Positions 38,161 to 47,781 of a DNA stretch of 64,000 nt are shown one piece after another (position 1 is the first letter of the stretch; each line of letters begins with the position of its first letter). This DNA comes from Candidatus Gastranaerophilales bacterium. GTDB taxonomy: Bacteria > Cyanobacteriota > Vampirovibrionia > Gastranaerophilales > CAJFVJ01. The notes under the pieces were generated by a model. That model worked only from the letters and a program-made list of their open reading frames with translations. It did no database searches and was not told where the DNA came from. A program made the translations under genes and the position numbers. Location of the stretch: the NCBI GenBank assembly GCA_944323485.1, contig CALUSR010000005.1, positions 124,001-188,000 on the forward strand, in the 5' to 3' direction.

Positions 38161-38240
38161 TTTAAATTTTAACAACTGATTTAAATTTTTACATCGTTCA
38201 TAATAATTAGATTATATTTATACTCATCCTACTATTGAAT

Positions 38241-38246
38241 TATAAT
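38241..38246 (+). promoter_or_regulatory. comEC -10 box, predicting a leaderless mRNA
   Basis: A consensus TATAAT ends 6 bases before the comEC ATG and there is no ribosome-binding site. The -35 region is poor (TTATAC at a 17-base spacing). Confidence 0.45.
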
Positions 38247-38252
38247 CACAAT

Positions 38253-40640
38253 ATGAACTTCTCAAAACCACAAAAAACATTTATTTCTTCTTTAGCATTA
38301 ATTGCTGCCATATCTTTTTTTGCTTTGAACATCGGATTTATTAGTGCGGCGTTTTTTCTGTTTGTTTTATTGCTTCTTGTTCATCAAAAAATTTTTTCAA
38401 AGACTTTTGCATCTGTTCTTCTCATTATTTTCCTTCTCTCAGGGTTTTATTACAACGCAGCGGCAACAGATCGTGATAATTTATCAAAGCTTGCGCCATC
38501 AAAAAACATAACAGCAACGGGAAGAATAATCTCCCTCCCAGATAAAACACTCTCAGGAAGAACAAGATTTTTCTTCAAAGTTTATACAATAGAAAAAAAC
38601 GGAAAAACAAAAAAGATTGAAAACTCAAAAACTGTTGTAAATATCTATGATAATAAAAGACGATTTGAACAGCTCAACATAGGAGATGTCATAGAAATTA
38701 CAGGAAACCTCAATATCCCCTTCGACTCGCAAAATCCATCGCAATTCAGCTACAGAAACTACCTCAAAGACAAAAAAGTTTTCACGACAATCTCTTCTCG
38801 AGGAGAAAACTATGAGCTGAAAAAAGACAGAAATATATTCTGGAGCTTCATCAAAAACATCAACCTCACAAGAGATAAAATAATAAAAAAACATTCTCAA
38901 TACCTGAAAAGCCCCAAACTGGAACTCTTAGGCAGTATTGTTTTCGGAGATAACGCAGTAGGCGTCCCTGACTCCGTTACCGACAGTTTCGTACACTCAG
39001 GACTGCTTCATCTGCTGGCAGCATCAGGTTTAAATGTTGCTCTTATATTCGGAATATGGTTCTTCCTGCTCGCCAAACTTAATATAAATTACAGAGTCAA
39101 CATACTCTCTGGCATGGCGGTTATTCTTGTTTATATGCTCATGACAGGACTTCCTCCATCTATAACAAGAGCGGGCATTATGCTTGAACTTGCCCTTCTA
39201 GCAAAACTCATCGACCGAAAATCAGAAGCAATGACCCTGCTTGCAGTAGTCGGAGCCGCAATGCTTCTATACAATCCGCTTTATATAAAAGATATCAGTT
39301 TCCAGCTTTCTTTCATCGTTACATTCGGGTTAATATTCTGCGCAAAACTCATAAATCATAAATTAGGAATAATTCCTCTATGGGCTTCTTCGGCTGTTTT
39401 AATCCCAATCATTGCCCAGCTGTGGGTTCTCGGGTTCCAGGTGTTTTATTTCAACAACATAGCTCTCTACTCGGTCTTTGCAAACATCATCGTCCTTCCA
39501 CTGGTCGGAGTCATAAGCTTCTGCGGTTTTGCAGGAAGCATAATCAGCCTGATACCTTACACATCCCCTCTGTGTTTTCTCCTCGATAATGCAGTAAGTC
39601 CGTTTTTATCAGCAATTTTACTTATCTCAGACACCTGCAAAAAACTGCCCCATTCTCTTGAATATCTCCATCAACCATCGTTTTTGGATGTTTTTTTATA
39701 CTATACAATAATATTCATCTTATTCCTCATCATTCAAACAAAATTTCCTCAAAAAGTATCAAAAATTTTGAAATATCTGACAGCAATACTTATTCTGACT
39801 TTGTCCTTCTCTTATTCAAAACCTGCACCAAATGACAATCTTGATATAATCTTCTTCAGTGTCGGAAATGCCGATGCAATCCTTATAAAAACTCCTGAAA
39901 ACAACTACATTACCGTTGATTCAGGAAACCTGGGCTTTGGAGGATACTCATCGGGAAGAGGGGTTATCAATGAATATTTCAAAGATAACGGAATAAAAAC
40001 TCTTTCAGCAATGATCTTCACTCACTACGACAGGGACCATATCGGAGGCGGTGTCGATATAATCAAATTTGCAGATGTAAAATCAGTGATTATGCCAAAA
40101 ACAAAATGCACAACATCAACATGCCGGCTGCTATTTGATGAGTTGGACAAATCATCAAAAACAAAAAAATATATCATAGAAACCTCAAAAGAACTTGTAT
40201 TATCAAATAGAGTGAAAACAAAAATCATCGCCCCGAAGGCAAAGAATGACAACGACTCATCTCTTGTAACATACCTTGTGCATAACAAATTTTCAGCACT
40301 GCTGCTCGGAGATAACACAAAAAAATCATTCCCTGACATAAAAAAACATCTGAATCAGCCTATAACAGTCCTCAAACTCGGACATCATGGAGGAGCAAGA
40401 ACAATAAACGATGACATGCTTGACTTTTTAAATCCCAAACTGATTGTTATATCAGTAGGACAAAACAGCTACAAACACCCCGGGAAAAAAACTCTTGAAA
40501 TTATAGAAAAACACAAAATACCTGTTCTAAGAACAGACCGGAATAATGCAGTAAAGATATCATCATCAGGAAAAACAACAAACGTTTATACCTATAATCC
40601 TAAAAAGAAAAAATGGGAATTATTTGACACTTATTATTAA
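38253..40640 (+). CDS. comEC: DNA uptake channel ComEC/Rec2
   Basis: ComEC moves single-stranded DNA into the cell in natural transformation. It has N-terminal membrane segments and a soluble OB-like region, a competence domain with many helices (HSGLLHLLAASGLNVAL is characteristic), and a C-terminal metallo-beta-lactamase domain with FTHYDRDHIGGG and KLGHHGGAR. About 795 residues. The ATG at 38253 has no Shine-Dalgarno; an in-frame TTG at 38235 overlaps the putative -10 box and is unlikely. Confidence 0.93.
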   Translation: MNFSKPQKTFISSLALIAAISFFALNIGFISAAFFLFVLLLLVHQKIFSKTFASVLLIIFLLSGFYYNAAATDRDNLSKLAPSKNITATGRIISLPDKTLSGRTRFFFKVYTIEKNGKTKKIENSKTVVNIYDNKRRFEQLNIGDVIEITGNLNIPFDSQNPSQFSYRNYLKDKKVFTTISSRGENYELKKDRNIFWSFIKNINLTRDKIIKKHSQYLKSPKLELLGSIVFGDNAVGVPDSVTDSFVHSGLLHLLAASGLNVALIFGIWFFLLAKLNINYRVNILSGMAVILVYMLMTGLPPSITRAGIMLELALLAKLIDRKSEAMTLLAVVGAAMLLYNPLYIKDISFQLSFIVTFGLIFCAKLINHKLGIIPLWASSAVLIPIIAQLWVLGFQVFYFNNIALYSVFANIIVLPLVGVISFCGFAGSIISLIPYTSPLCFLLDNAVSPFLSAILLISDTCKKLPHSLEYLHQPSFLDVFLYYTIIFILFLIIQTKFPQKVSKILKYLTAILILTLSFSYSKPAPNDNLDIIFFSVGNADAILIKTPENNYITVDSGNLGFGGYSSGRGVINEYFKDNGIKTLSAMIFTHYDRDHIGGGVDIIKFADVKSVIMPKTKCTTSTCRLLFDELDKSSKTKKYIIETSKELVLSNRVKTKIIAPKAKNDNDSSLVTYLVHNKFSALLLGDNTKKSFPDIKKHLNQPITVLKLGHHGGARTINDDMLDFLNPKLIVISVGQNSYKHPGKKTLEIIEKHKIPVLRTDRNNAVKISSSGKTTNVYTYNPKKKKWELFDTYY

Positions 40641-40653
40641 TAATTTCAATAAC

Positions 40654-40686
40654 AAAAAGAGCTGCATAAAACTTGCAGCTCTTTTT
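40654..40686. terminator. Bidirectional intrinsic terminator
   Basis: AAAAAGAGCTGCA and TGCAGCTCTTTTT form a perfect 13-bp stem between the convergent comEC and the gene at 40705. Confidence 0.9.
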
Positions 40687-40704
40687 GACTAAAAAAAACT
40701 TTAG

Positions 40705-41268
40705 TTATTTTCTGTCATGACCGACCTGCCATCTGTGGTCGATGCCTGCGTTCATTTCATTAGCGCTCAATTTACCTTTGATTATATTTCCCGCCACTAC
40801 AGCTGCTGAAATTAAGCCGACTACAACTTTTGCTGGTTTTGATATTCTTTCGGTATTTTTCAAAGTCTTGGCAATTTTTACCGGAGTATCAACAAAAACA
40901 TTCTTCAAAGTTTTTCCAAATGATTGCGTAAATAATTTTTTCGTTCCTTTTGGAACCGCTCCGAAAAATTTACCGACAGATTGCGCAACAGGCTGGACAA
41001 AATCTTTCATCATAGACTTTGGAGCTTCAGAATTTTTTACATTCTTCAGTACATCAAGAGCCCAAAGAGTCAAAAAAGATGCAGTACCGGCTACAGCCCC
41101 CTGAGCCAAACCTACAGCCGTTCCCTTTGCTACTTCTCCGACATTATTTAAACCCTTTTTTGCGCCTGTTACAACACTCACAGGAGTCAAACTTTTTGAT
41201 GCAAGAGCTTTTTGCTGTTGTTGTCTTGAAGTATCTGCCGGATTTATAGCTGTTATACCTGTTGTCAT
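40705..41268 (-). CDS. Unknown Ala/Lys-rich protein with hydrophobic segments
   Basis: Unrecognised, 187 residues. It opens with a Thr/Gln-rich leader, then a Gly/Ala-rich hydrophobic segment (GTAVGLAQGAVAGTASFL), a basic middle (FGAVPKGTKKLFTQSFGK) and a second hydrophobic segment near the end (VVVGLISAAVVAGNII), closing DHRWQVGHDRK. It resembles in style, but not clearly in sequence, the gene at 58861. GAGG precedes the ATG. Membrane association is likely. Confidence 0.6.
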   Translation of the reverse strand: MTTGITAINPADTSRQQQQKALASKSLTPVSVVTGAKKGLNNVGEVAKGTAVGLAQGAVAGTASFLTLWALDVLKNVKNSEAPKSMMKDFVQPVAQSVGKFFGAVPKGTKKLFTQSFGKTLKNVFVDTPVKIAKTLKNTERISKPAKVVVGLISAAVVAGNIIKGKLSANEMNAGIDHRWQVGHDRK

Positions 41269-41343
41269 ACCTAATACCTCGCTTATATTTTCATAAATAC
41301 TAAGTAAGCTAAAGATAATTTATTTACAAAAAAAGAGCCTGTA

Positions 41344-41361
41344 TTTACATATTTTTACAAT
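41344..41361. promoter_or_regulatory. HLR1-like direct repeat near the ricT stop
   Basis: TTTACATATTTTTACAAT matches the HLR1 consensus at every defined position, and a further TTTACA lies at 41323-41328, two helical turns away. It is 76 bases upstream of the gene at 41268 and overlaps the ricT stop codon. Confidence 0.4.
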
Positions 41362-42278
41362 TTACTTCCGTTAAAATTATCATCTTCCAAATCACTGACA
41401 TCTATATCAGTATCATCATGGTGAAGCATTTGATTTGATAGAGCATCGTCAATCTGAATGTTGCTGACATCATCATCAATCATTTCTAACTCTTCTTTTG
41501 TGTATTCTTTTATTTTACCATCTTCTAACTTTACTGCAACCTTCCCGTTCAAGAAATGTAACGAGCATACACGACCTACCCCGTCAGCAGTCATAACGCC
41601 TGACCCGACAGGAGGCATCCCCTTGGCTGCTTCAAGATAATTTGAATACTCATAGTTCAAACAGCACAACAACCTGCCGCAGGCACCTGATATTTTGCTA
41701 GGATTAATCGGCATCCCCTGATCTTTCGCAAGTTTGATGTTTATCGACTCAAAATTTCTCAAAAAAGAACAGCAGCAGTATGCCCTACCGCACAACCCGT
41801 TTCCCTCAAGCATAGAAGTTTCATCCCTGACCCCTATATGCCTCAGGTCAATTCGCACCCTCTTGAAAGTCTGAGTCAAATCTTTCAGCAGCTCTCGAAA
41901 ATCAACACGTGAAGGCGCTGTATAATAAAAAGTTATTTTTCTCTTATCAAATGTATATCTGATACAGGTAAGATTCATATCAAGGTTGTGTTTTCTTATG
42001 AGAGCCCGGCATTTTTCAAATGCCTCTTCTTCTTCCTTTTTTATCTCTTTATATCTCTCAATATCCTCTTTGTTCAAAACTCTTATAAAAGGAACTACCT
42101 CATATTTTTGCCCTTCCCACTTCTTTGCCACACAGGAGTTGAGACGAATAACTTTCGCCACCTCATCTCCTTTTTCAGTCCTGATTAGAACCAGCTGGTC
42201 ATGCTGAAGTTCAACACCTTCAGGCACTGAAAGAGCATAAAATACATTCTTTAAGAGTCTTACACCGTATTTAATCAT
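41355..42278 (-). CDS. ricT: RicT/YaaT-type PSP1-domain protein
   Basis: The PSP1 domain protein RicT of Bacillus works with RicA and RicF in an Fe-S-containing complex that affects RNase Y and competence. This 307-residue protein has the conserved cysteine clusters CGRAYCCCSFLR and CGRLLCCLNYE and the DLRHIGVRDETSML stretch. The C-terminal 60 residues are acidic. RicA/F are not in the window. No ribosome site is obvious at the ATG. Confidence 0.88.
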   Translation of the reverse strand: MIKYGVRLLKNVFYALSVPEGVELQHDQLVLIRTEKGDEVAKVIRLNSCVAKKWEGQKYEVVPFIRVLNKEDIERYKEIKKEEEEAFEKCRALIRKHNLDMNLTCIRYTFDKRKITFYYTAPSRVDFRELLKDLTQTFKRVRIDLRHIGVRDETSMLEGNGLCGRAYCCCSFLRNFESINIKLAKDQGMPINPSKISGACGRLLCCLNYEYSNYLEAAKGMPPVGSGVMTADGVGRVCSLHFLNGKVAVKLEDGKIKEYTKEELEMIDDDVSNIQIDDALSNQMLHHDDTDIDVSDLEDDNFNGSKL

Positions 42279-42356
42279 TTTTTATCTCATCAAAAATATC
42301 CTTTTGATAATAATTCTACCATATCATTGCAAATTTGAAATACAAAGCCATATCGC

Positions 42357-42385
42357 TTGCCATGATTTTATTTTTTAACTAAAAT
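42357..42385 (+). promoter_or_regulatory. Promoter of the tpiA-priA gene group
   Basis: TTGCCA and TAAAAT with a 17-base spacer lie 38 bases before the tpiA ATG. Confidence 0.5.
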
Positions 42386-42422
42386 TCATCTTGTAATGAA
42401 ACTAATCAAAGAGGATAGACAC

Positions 42423-43202
42423 ATGAGAAAACCTATTATTGCGGGCAACTGGAAATTAAACAATACAGTAAAAGAAGCTGTTGAACTCACTAACGGATTG
42501 AAAGAGGGTTTGAAAAACTTGAACGAATCTTCGCTTCCTGAAGTAGTCATCGCTCCTGTATTCACTTCTTTGTACTCTGTAAACGAACTGATTAAAAATG
42601 ACAGCAAAATCAGCCTTGGAGCTCAAAACTGCTACTACAAAGACAACGGTGCTTTCACCGGCGAAGTATCAGTACCTATGCTTCAAGAACTCGGTGTTAA
42701 ATACATAATCATCGGACACAGCGAAAGAAGACAGTATTTCAGCGAAACAGATGAAATGATTAACGAAAAAGCAAAAGCAATCCTCGCCAAAGGACTCATC
42801 CCGATTATCTGCTGCGGAGAAACTCTCGAACAAAGAGAAGCCGGTGTAACTGATTCTCATATCGCTTCGCAAATCAAAAAAGCACTTGATGGACTTTCAA
42901 CTGAAGATATTGCAAAATCAGTAATCGCTTATGAACCTATCTGGGCTATCGGAACAGGCAAAACCTGCGACTCAGTTGAAGCTAACAGAGTAATCAAAAT
43001 GATTAGAGAAACTGTTAAAGAAGTATCAAACTCTCAAGCAGCTGATTCAATCAGAATCCTCTACGGCGGAAGCGTAAAACCTAATACAATCGAAGAACAG
43101 ATGGCTCAATCAGATATCGACGGAGCTCTTGTCGGCGGTGCAAGCCTCAAAGCTGACAGCTTCATCGGAATTATTGAAGGAACAATGAAAGTCAGAGCAT
43201 AG
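42423..43202 (+). CDS. tpiA: Triosephosphate isomerase
   Basis: The enzyme interconverts dihydroxyacetone phosphate and glyceraldehyde-3-phosphate. Lys in GNWKLN, His in IGHSERR and Glu in AYEPIWAIGTGKT are all present, with YGGSVKP near the end. The ATG at 42423 gives 259 residues and has AGAGGA upstream; a longer frame to 42396 adds nine non-conserved residues. The next ATG follows the stop immediately. Confidence 0.97.
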   Translation: MRKPIIAGNWKLNNTVKEAVELTNGLKEGLKNLNESSLPEVVIAPVFTSLYSVNELIKNDSKISLGAQNCYYKDNGAFTGEVSVPMLQELGVKYIIIGHSERRQYFSETDEMINEKAKAILAKGLIPIICCGETLEQREAGVTDSHIASQIKKALDGLSTEDIAKSVIAYEPIWAIGTGKTCDSVEANRVIKMIRETVKEVSNSQAADSIRILYGGSVKPNTIEEQMAQSDIDGALVGGASLKADSFIGIIEGTMKVRA

Positions 43203-43838
43203 ATGGTTCAAACGCTCGATAAAATTCAAACAAAAAATCAAAATGAGGTTCGACTCTACTCGGTCGAGCCTCTCTATTATGAAAAAACTCTCCTCATCAT
43301 AGGCGTTATGCACGGCGATGAATGGCAGGGAGAACCCCTCATTGAAAAAATGATGAAATATTCCCCGAAAAAAAACCGCCTTCTTTTCATCCCCTGCCTT
43401 AATCCTGACGGAAAAGAACTAAAAACAAGACAAAATGCCAATCAGGTAGACCTCAACAGAAACTTCCCGACAAAAAACTGGATTCTTTCAGAAAAAAACG
43501 ACTACTACGGAGGTCAATCCCCTGCAAGCGAAGAGGAAACAAAATTTGTCATAAAAATCATCGAAACATACCCTCCATCAGCAATTCTCACTATCCATAA
43601 CCCGTATAAAATAGTTAACTTCGACGGTCCTGCTCAGAAAATTGCAAAAAAATTCTCTCATCTATCCAACTACCCGCTGCAAGAAGATATAGGCTATCCT
43701 ACACCGGGTAGCTTCGGTACTTATTGCGGAGCAGAAAGAAAAATCCCAACCATAACCTTAGAGCTGCCTGATGATGAAGATATAGAAAAACTATGGCAAG
43801 AAAACAAAAAAGCGTTTGAATATTTCATGGAATTATAA
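43203..43838 (+). CDS. M14-family zinc carboxypeptidase, MpaA-like
   Basis: A compact M14 peptidase of 211 residues. Zinc ligands are His37 and Glu40 in MHGDEWQGE and the later His in LTIHNPY; LNPDGK and VDLNRNFP are substrate-binding motifs, and TLELPDD carries the catalytic Glu. The size and motifs resemble MpaA, which removes meso-DAP from murein tripeptide during recycling. The start codon abuts the tpiA stop. Confidence 0.82.
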   Translation: MVQTLDKIQTKNQNEVRLYSVEPLYYEKTLLIIGVMHGDEWQGEPLIEKMMKYSPKKNRLLFIPCLNPDGKELKTRQNANQVDLNRNFPTKNWILSEKNDYYGGQSPASEEETKFVIKIIETYPPSAILTIHNPYKIVNFDGPAQKIAKKFSHLSNYPLQEDIGYPTPGSFGTYCGAERKIPTITLELPDDEDIEKLWQENKKAFEYFMEL

Positions 43839-43875
43839 TAAAATTTAAACACGTCAGACATCAGAGGACAAAAAA

Positions 43876-44112
43876 ATGGCAGAAGGAAAAATTCTTGCAA
43901 CTATCCCTAGAAGTGCAACAGAACATCTTCAAATAGCAATCAACGAATACAAAGGTAAAAGTTACCTTGATTTGAGAATTTTTTATACAACAGACGACGG
44001 CGCAAACTGGCTTCCTACAAAAAAAGGTGTAACAGTTTCTCCAGATAATCTCCAGCTCTTCAAAGAAGCTATCGAAAAAGCTATAGAAGAATTCGGACCG
44101 ATTGAAGAATAA
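43876..44112 (+). CDS. PC4/Sub1-like ssDNA-binding protein
   Basis: A 78-residue protein that consists of the PC4 domain: LDLRIFYTTDDG, WLPTKKGVTVSPDNL and a C-terminal helix. PC4 binds single-stranded DNA and helps transcription in eukaryotes; bacterial forms probably do similarly. AGAGGA precedes the ATG. It lies 3 bases before priA, which also works on ssDNA, so a joint role in replication is plausible but inferred. Confidence 0.85.
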   Translation: MAEGKILATIPRSATEHLQIAINEYKGKSYLDLRIFYTTDDGANWLPTKKGVTVSPDNLQLFKEAIEKAIEEFGPIEE

Positions 44113-44115
44113 TCA

Positions 44116-46554
44116 ATGACACAACAAGATTTCAAATATGCACAAGTTCTCGTAAACATCTCAAAATTGGGCACGAGAACTTTTAGTTATATGATACCTG
44201 ATGAGATGAAACGGACAATCAAAATCGGACAGCCGGTTCTTGTCCCGTTCGGAAATCAGGGTATGATTAATGCGTTTGTTGTCGGATTCAGCGACTATCT
44301 CCCAGAGCATATCAAAGCAAAAGAAATTGCAGAAATTCTTGATGATACACCTGCTTTCTCTCTTGAGTATCTCAACTTCCTCGATTGGGTCAGCAGATAT
44401 TATTGCTGTGATATACAAACGGTGTTTGCCTGCGCAATACCGACAAACTTTTTCGCCAAGTCAACGAGGGTTGTCAGGCTTATATCTCAAGATATGCCTC
44501 TATCTTTGAGCATAAATGAGCAAAAACTCTACTCTGCTCTCCTTGAAAAAAACGAAATTCTCTCTTCTGCTCTTCAAAAAAAACTGACACTCTCTTCATC
44601 AAAATTTTATGAAGCGCTGAGGAAACTGAAACTCAAAAATATCATCTCTGTAGAAAATGAAATAGTCGAAAAATCTGCAAAAACAAAAACGACAAAAATA
44701 ATAAAATTCCTCTCGGATGAAACAACAAACAAACGCTATCTCCTGATTTTGGAGAAACTCAAACAAAATGACGGACAATCATTGAGCGAATTTATAAAAG
44801 AAGCTAAAACAACACTGCCCACCATCAAAAAACTTGAGCAGGAACATCTTGTAAAAATAGAAGAAAAAGAAGTCTACAGAAACCCTCTCGATGTTCTCAA
44901 CATAACTCAAAGAGACAAATTCCCTCAGCTGAATCCCGAGCAAAGACAAATTTTTGAACACATAAAACACTCTATCGACGAAGAAGAAATCACTCCCATA
45001 CTGCTGCATGGGATTACGGGTTCAGGGAAAACCGAAATTTATTTCAGAGCAATGGATGAAGTTATCAAAAAAGGGAAAAATGTCATATTTCTAGCTCCTG
45101 AGATAGCTCTCGCATCACAGCTGGCAAAACGAATTGCAAAACGATTCGGAACAGAAGAAGTTGCAATCTGGCACAGCAGCATATCAGAAGGAGAGAAATA
45201 TGATGTCTGGAAAAAACTTCAGAACAACAGCCTGAAAATCATTGCAGGCGCCCGCTCTGCAATCTTCGCACCGATAAAAAACATAGGACTCATCATCATC
45301 GATGAAGAGCATGAATCATCTTATAAACAAACAACCCCAGCCCCGAGATATGATGCAAGAACGCTTGCAAAAGAACTTTCAAAACGAACGGGAGCACTCC
45401 TCATTGAAGGAAGCGCAACACCTGATATCGACTCATACTACCGCGCTTCAAATTCAAACAGAGTTCTGACCCTGACAAAGCGATTCGGAAATGCAAAACT
45501 TGCTGATGTAAAAATTATAGATATGAGAAGAGAATATCAGAATAACAACTTTTCTATTTTCTCAAGAGAGCTAAGGAAAGCGCTCAAAAATAACCTCGAA
45601 GAAAAAAAACAATCTCTTCTTCTGATTAACAGAAGAGGCTATTCAACTTACATACAATGCCTTGAGTGCGGGCATACAATTGAGTGCAGGCGCTGTGCAA
45701 TACCACTGATTTATCACAGCGATACAAATACCCTGAAATGTCATTACTGCAATTACGAAACACCTGTGATAACAAAATGCCCCGAATGCGGTTCGGAAGC
45801 TGTTAAGAACTATGGCATAGGAACACAGCGTGTCGAGGCTGATCTCAAAAAAGAATTTCCAGATGCAAAAATAGAACGCCTCGACTCTGATGCAATGAAA
45901 ACAAAACGGGGATACATAGATGTTCTCAACAGATTTGCAAATCAAGAAACAGATATTCTTGTCGGTACACAAATGATAGCAAAAGGACTCGATAACCCTA
46001 ATGTGACACTGGTCGGAGTAATCTCAGCCGACTCAACATTTAACTTTCCTGATTATCGTTCAGCAGAAAGAGGCTTCCAGCTGCTCACGCAGGTCGCAGG
46101 CAGAGCCGGAAGAGGTGATTTTGAAGGAAAGGTTTATTTCCAGACATATACACCTGACTTTTATGCTCTTGAAAATGCAAAGAATCAAGACTATCTTGAT
46201 TTTTACCACACGGAAATAGATTTGAGAAACGAACTCGCCTACCCTCCGTTCAGTCAGATAATACGCCTTGTTGCCTCATCAAAAAATATGTTCAGATCAG
46301 AGAGATTATGCCAGGAAATTGCTCTCAAACTGAATGAGATTACCGATAAACAGGGAATAAGCGAACGCCTGGAAATTCTGGGTCCTGCACCATGTCTGAT
46401 TGGAAGAATAAAAGATGAATACCGTTTTCAGATTATTATAAAAAACAGACTGGAAGAAAGAGGTCATTTTTTTATAACCTCTTTCATCCAAAAAATAATA
46501 ATTCCTGACGACATCAAATTTATAGTTGATATCGACCCGATTGATATGCTCTGA
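44116..46554 (+). CDS. priA: Primosomal protein N' (PriA helicase)
   Basis: PriA restarts stalled replication forks. The N-terminal DNA-binding region is followed by a superfamily 2 helicase with Walker A (GITGSGKTE) and DEEH in IIIDEEHESS. The zinc-binding insert has eight Cys from CLECGHTIECRRC to CPECGSE, and QVAGRAGRG is motif VI. At 812 residues it is complete. Confidence 0.95.
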   Translation: MTQQDFKYAQVLVNISKLGTRTFSYMIPDEMKRTIKIGQPVLVPFGNQGMINAFVVGFSDYLPEHIKAKEIAEILDDTPAFSLEYLNFLDWVSRYYCCDIQTVFACAIPTNFFAKSTRVVRLISQDMPLSLSINEQKLYSALLEKNEILSSALQKKLTLSSSKFYEALRKLKLKNIISVENEIVEKSAKTKTTKIIKFLSDETTNKRYLLILEKLKQNDGQSLSEFIKEAKTTLPTIKKLEQEHLVKIEEKEVYRNPLDVLNITQRDKFPQLNPEQRQIFEHIKHSIDEEEITPILLHGITGSGKTEIYFRAMDEVIKKGKNVIFLAPEIALASQLAKRIAKRFGTEEVAIWHSSISEGEKYDVWKKLQNNSLKIIAGARSAIFAPIKNIGLIIIDEEHESSYKQTTPAPRYDARTLAKELSKRTGALLIEGSATPDIDSYYRASNSNRVLTLTKRFGNAKLADVKIIDMRREYQNNNFSIFSRELRKALKNNLEEKKQSLLLINRRGYSTYIQCLECGHTIECRRCAIPLIYHSDTNTLKCHYCNYETPVITKCPECGSEAVKNYGIGTQRVEADLKKEFPDAKIERLDSDAMKTKRGYIDVLNRFANQETDILVGTQMIAKGLDNPNVTLVGVISADSTFNFPDYRSAERGFQLLTQVAGRAGRGDFEGKVYFQTYTPDFYALENAKNQDYLDFYHTEIDLRNELAYPPFSQIIRLVASSKNMFRSERLCQEIALKLNEITDKQGISERLEILGPAPCLIGRIKDEYRFQIIIKNRLEERGHFFITSFIQKIIIPDDIKFIVDIDPIDML

Positions 46555-46556
46555 GC

Positions 46557-47627
46557 CTACATAGAAATCATACGTTTCAGCTCATCTGGACGGCTCGTTT
46601 TTGTCAGAGCGTCTTCGAGTGTAACCAATTTTTGTTTGTAGAGATTTTTCAGAGCAGTTTCAAGAGTCTGCATACCAAATGCCGATCCTGTCTGCAAAAC
46701 AGAATAAATCTGGGCTGCTTTACCCTCACGGATAAGGTTTGCTATTGCGTTGTTTACAATCATAATTTCCTGAGCCATGATACGACCTTTTTTCGTTCCA
46801 TCAGGCTGCAATCTCGGCAGAAGTGTTTGTGAGAATACGGCAACCAAACTGTTTGATAACTGCATACGAACCTGCTGCTGCTGCCCCTCAGGGAATACGT
46901 CTATAATACGGTCAACAGTCGATGCAGCTGAAGAGGTGTGCAGTGTACCCATTACCAAGTGACCTGTTTCGGCAGCTGTCAGAGCAAGACTGATAGTGTC
47001 GAGGTCACGCATTTCACCGACCAGAATGATATCAGGGTCTTCACGGAGTGCTGATTTCAATGCTCTGGCAAATGACCTTGTATCCTGAGCAAGTTCACGC
47101 TGGTGAATGACCGATTTCTTTGACTTGTGAATAAATTCTATAGGGTCCTCGACTGTCAAAATATGCTCCGAGCGAGTTTCATTAATATGGTTAATCATCG
47201 CAGCAAGAGTTGTTGATTTACCTGAACCCGTAGGACCTGTTACAAGAATCAGCCCCCTTGGTGATTCTGCTGTCTTCTCAACAATCGGTGGTAACCCCAT
47301 TGCTTCAATTGAAGGAACCTCTGAAACAACCGTTCTTAATGCTGCTGCATAATTTCCTCTTTCTCTATAGATGTTAACCCTGAAACGTCCAATACCATGA
47401 ATACCATAACTGAAGTCTATTTCCCATTCTTGTTCCAATGCGCGTCGTTGCTCCGTTGACAACATAGAAAACAGCAACTGCTCTACATCCTCAGGAGTCA
47501 GCGGTGTATCACCAAAAGGAGTCAAATTACCATCTATTCTCAAAATAGGCGGCAACCCGGGCGATACGTGCAAGTCACTTGCTCCGTTTTCCATTACCGT
47601 TCTTAATAAGCCATCTAAAGTATGCAT
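46557..47627 (-). CDS. pilT: Type IV pilus retraction ATPase PilT
   Basis: PilT disassembles type IV pili. Visible motifs are Walker A GPTGSGKST, the Asp box around DPDIILVGEMRDLDT, the His box MGTLHTSSA, and the AIANLIREGKAAQ segment (AIRNLIRE in most). At 356 residues it is typical. It converges with priA, 2 bases apart. No other pilus gene is adjacent; the pilin-like protein lies at 61.9 kb. Confidence 0.95.
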   Translation of the reverse strand: MHTLDGLLRTVMENGASDLHVSPGLPPILRIDGNLTPFGDTPLTPEDVEQLLFSMLSTEQRRALEQEWEIDFSYGIHGIGRFRVNIYRERGNYAAALRTVVSEVPSIEAMGLPPIVEKTAESPRGLILVTGPTGSGKSTTLAAMINHINETRSEHILTVEDPIEFIHKSKKSVIHQRELAQDTRSFARALKSALREDPDIILVGEMRDLDTISLALTAAETGHLVMGTLHTSSAASTVDRIIDVFPEGQQQQVRMQLSNSLVAVFSQTLLPRLQPDGTKKGRIMAQEIMIVNNAIANLIREGKAAQIYSVLQTGSAFGMQTLETALKNLYKQKLVTLEDALTKTSRPDELKRMISM

Positions 47628-47736
47628 AACTACCCTCTTTTTCTTTCATTTTATTTTTTATTATCTGCTATTTTAAATAAATAAAATACATATATTTGCA
47701 TTATTTCTTATGCAAATATGAATAATTTTCACAACA

Positions 47737-47766
47737 AAAAAGACACCGTAAACGGTGCCTTTTTCA
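47737..47766 (-). terminator. Intrinsic terminator of hydCBA
   Basis: On the minus strand GGCACCGT-TT-ACGGTGTC is followed by six T, 16 bases after the hydA stop. Confidence 0.85.
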
Positions 47767-47781
47767 AAACAGAATTGCATT

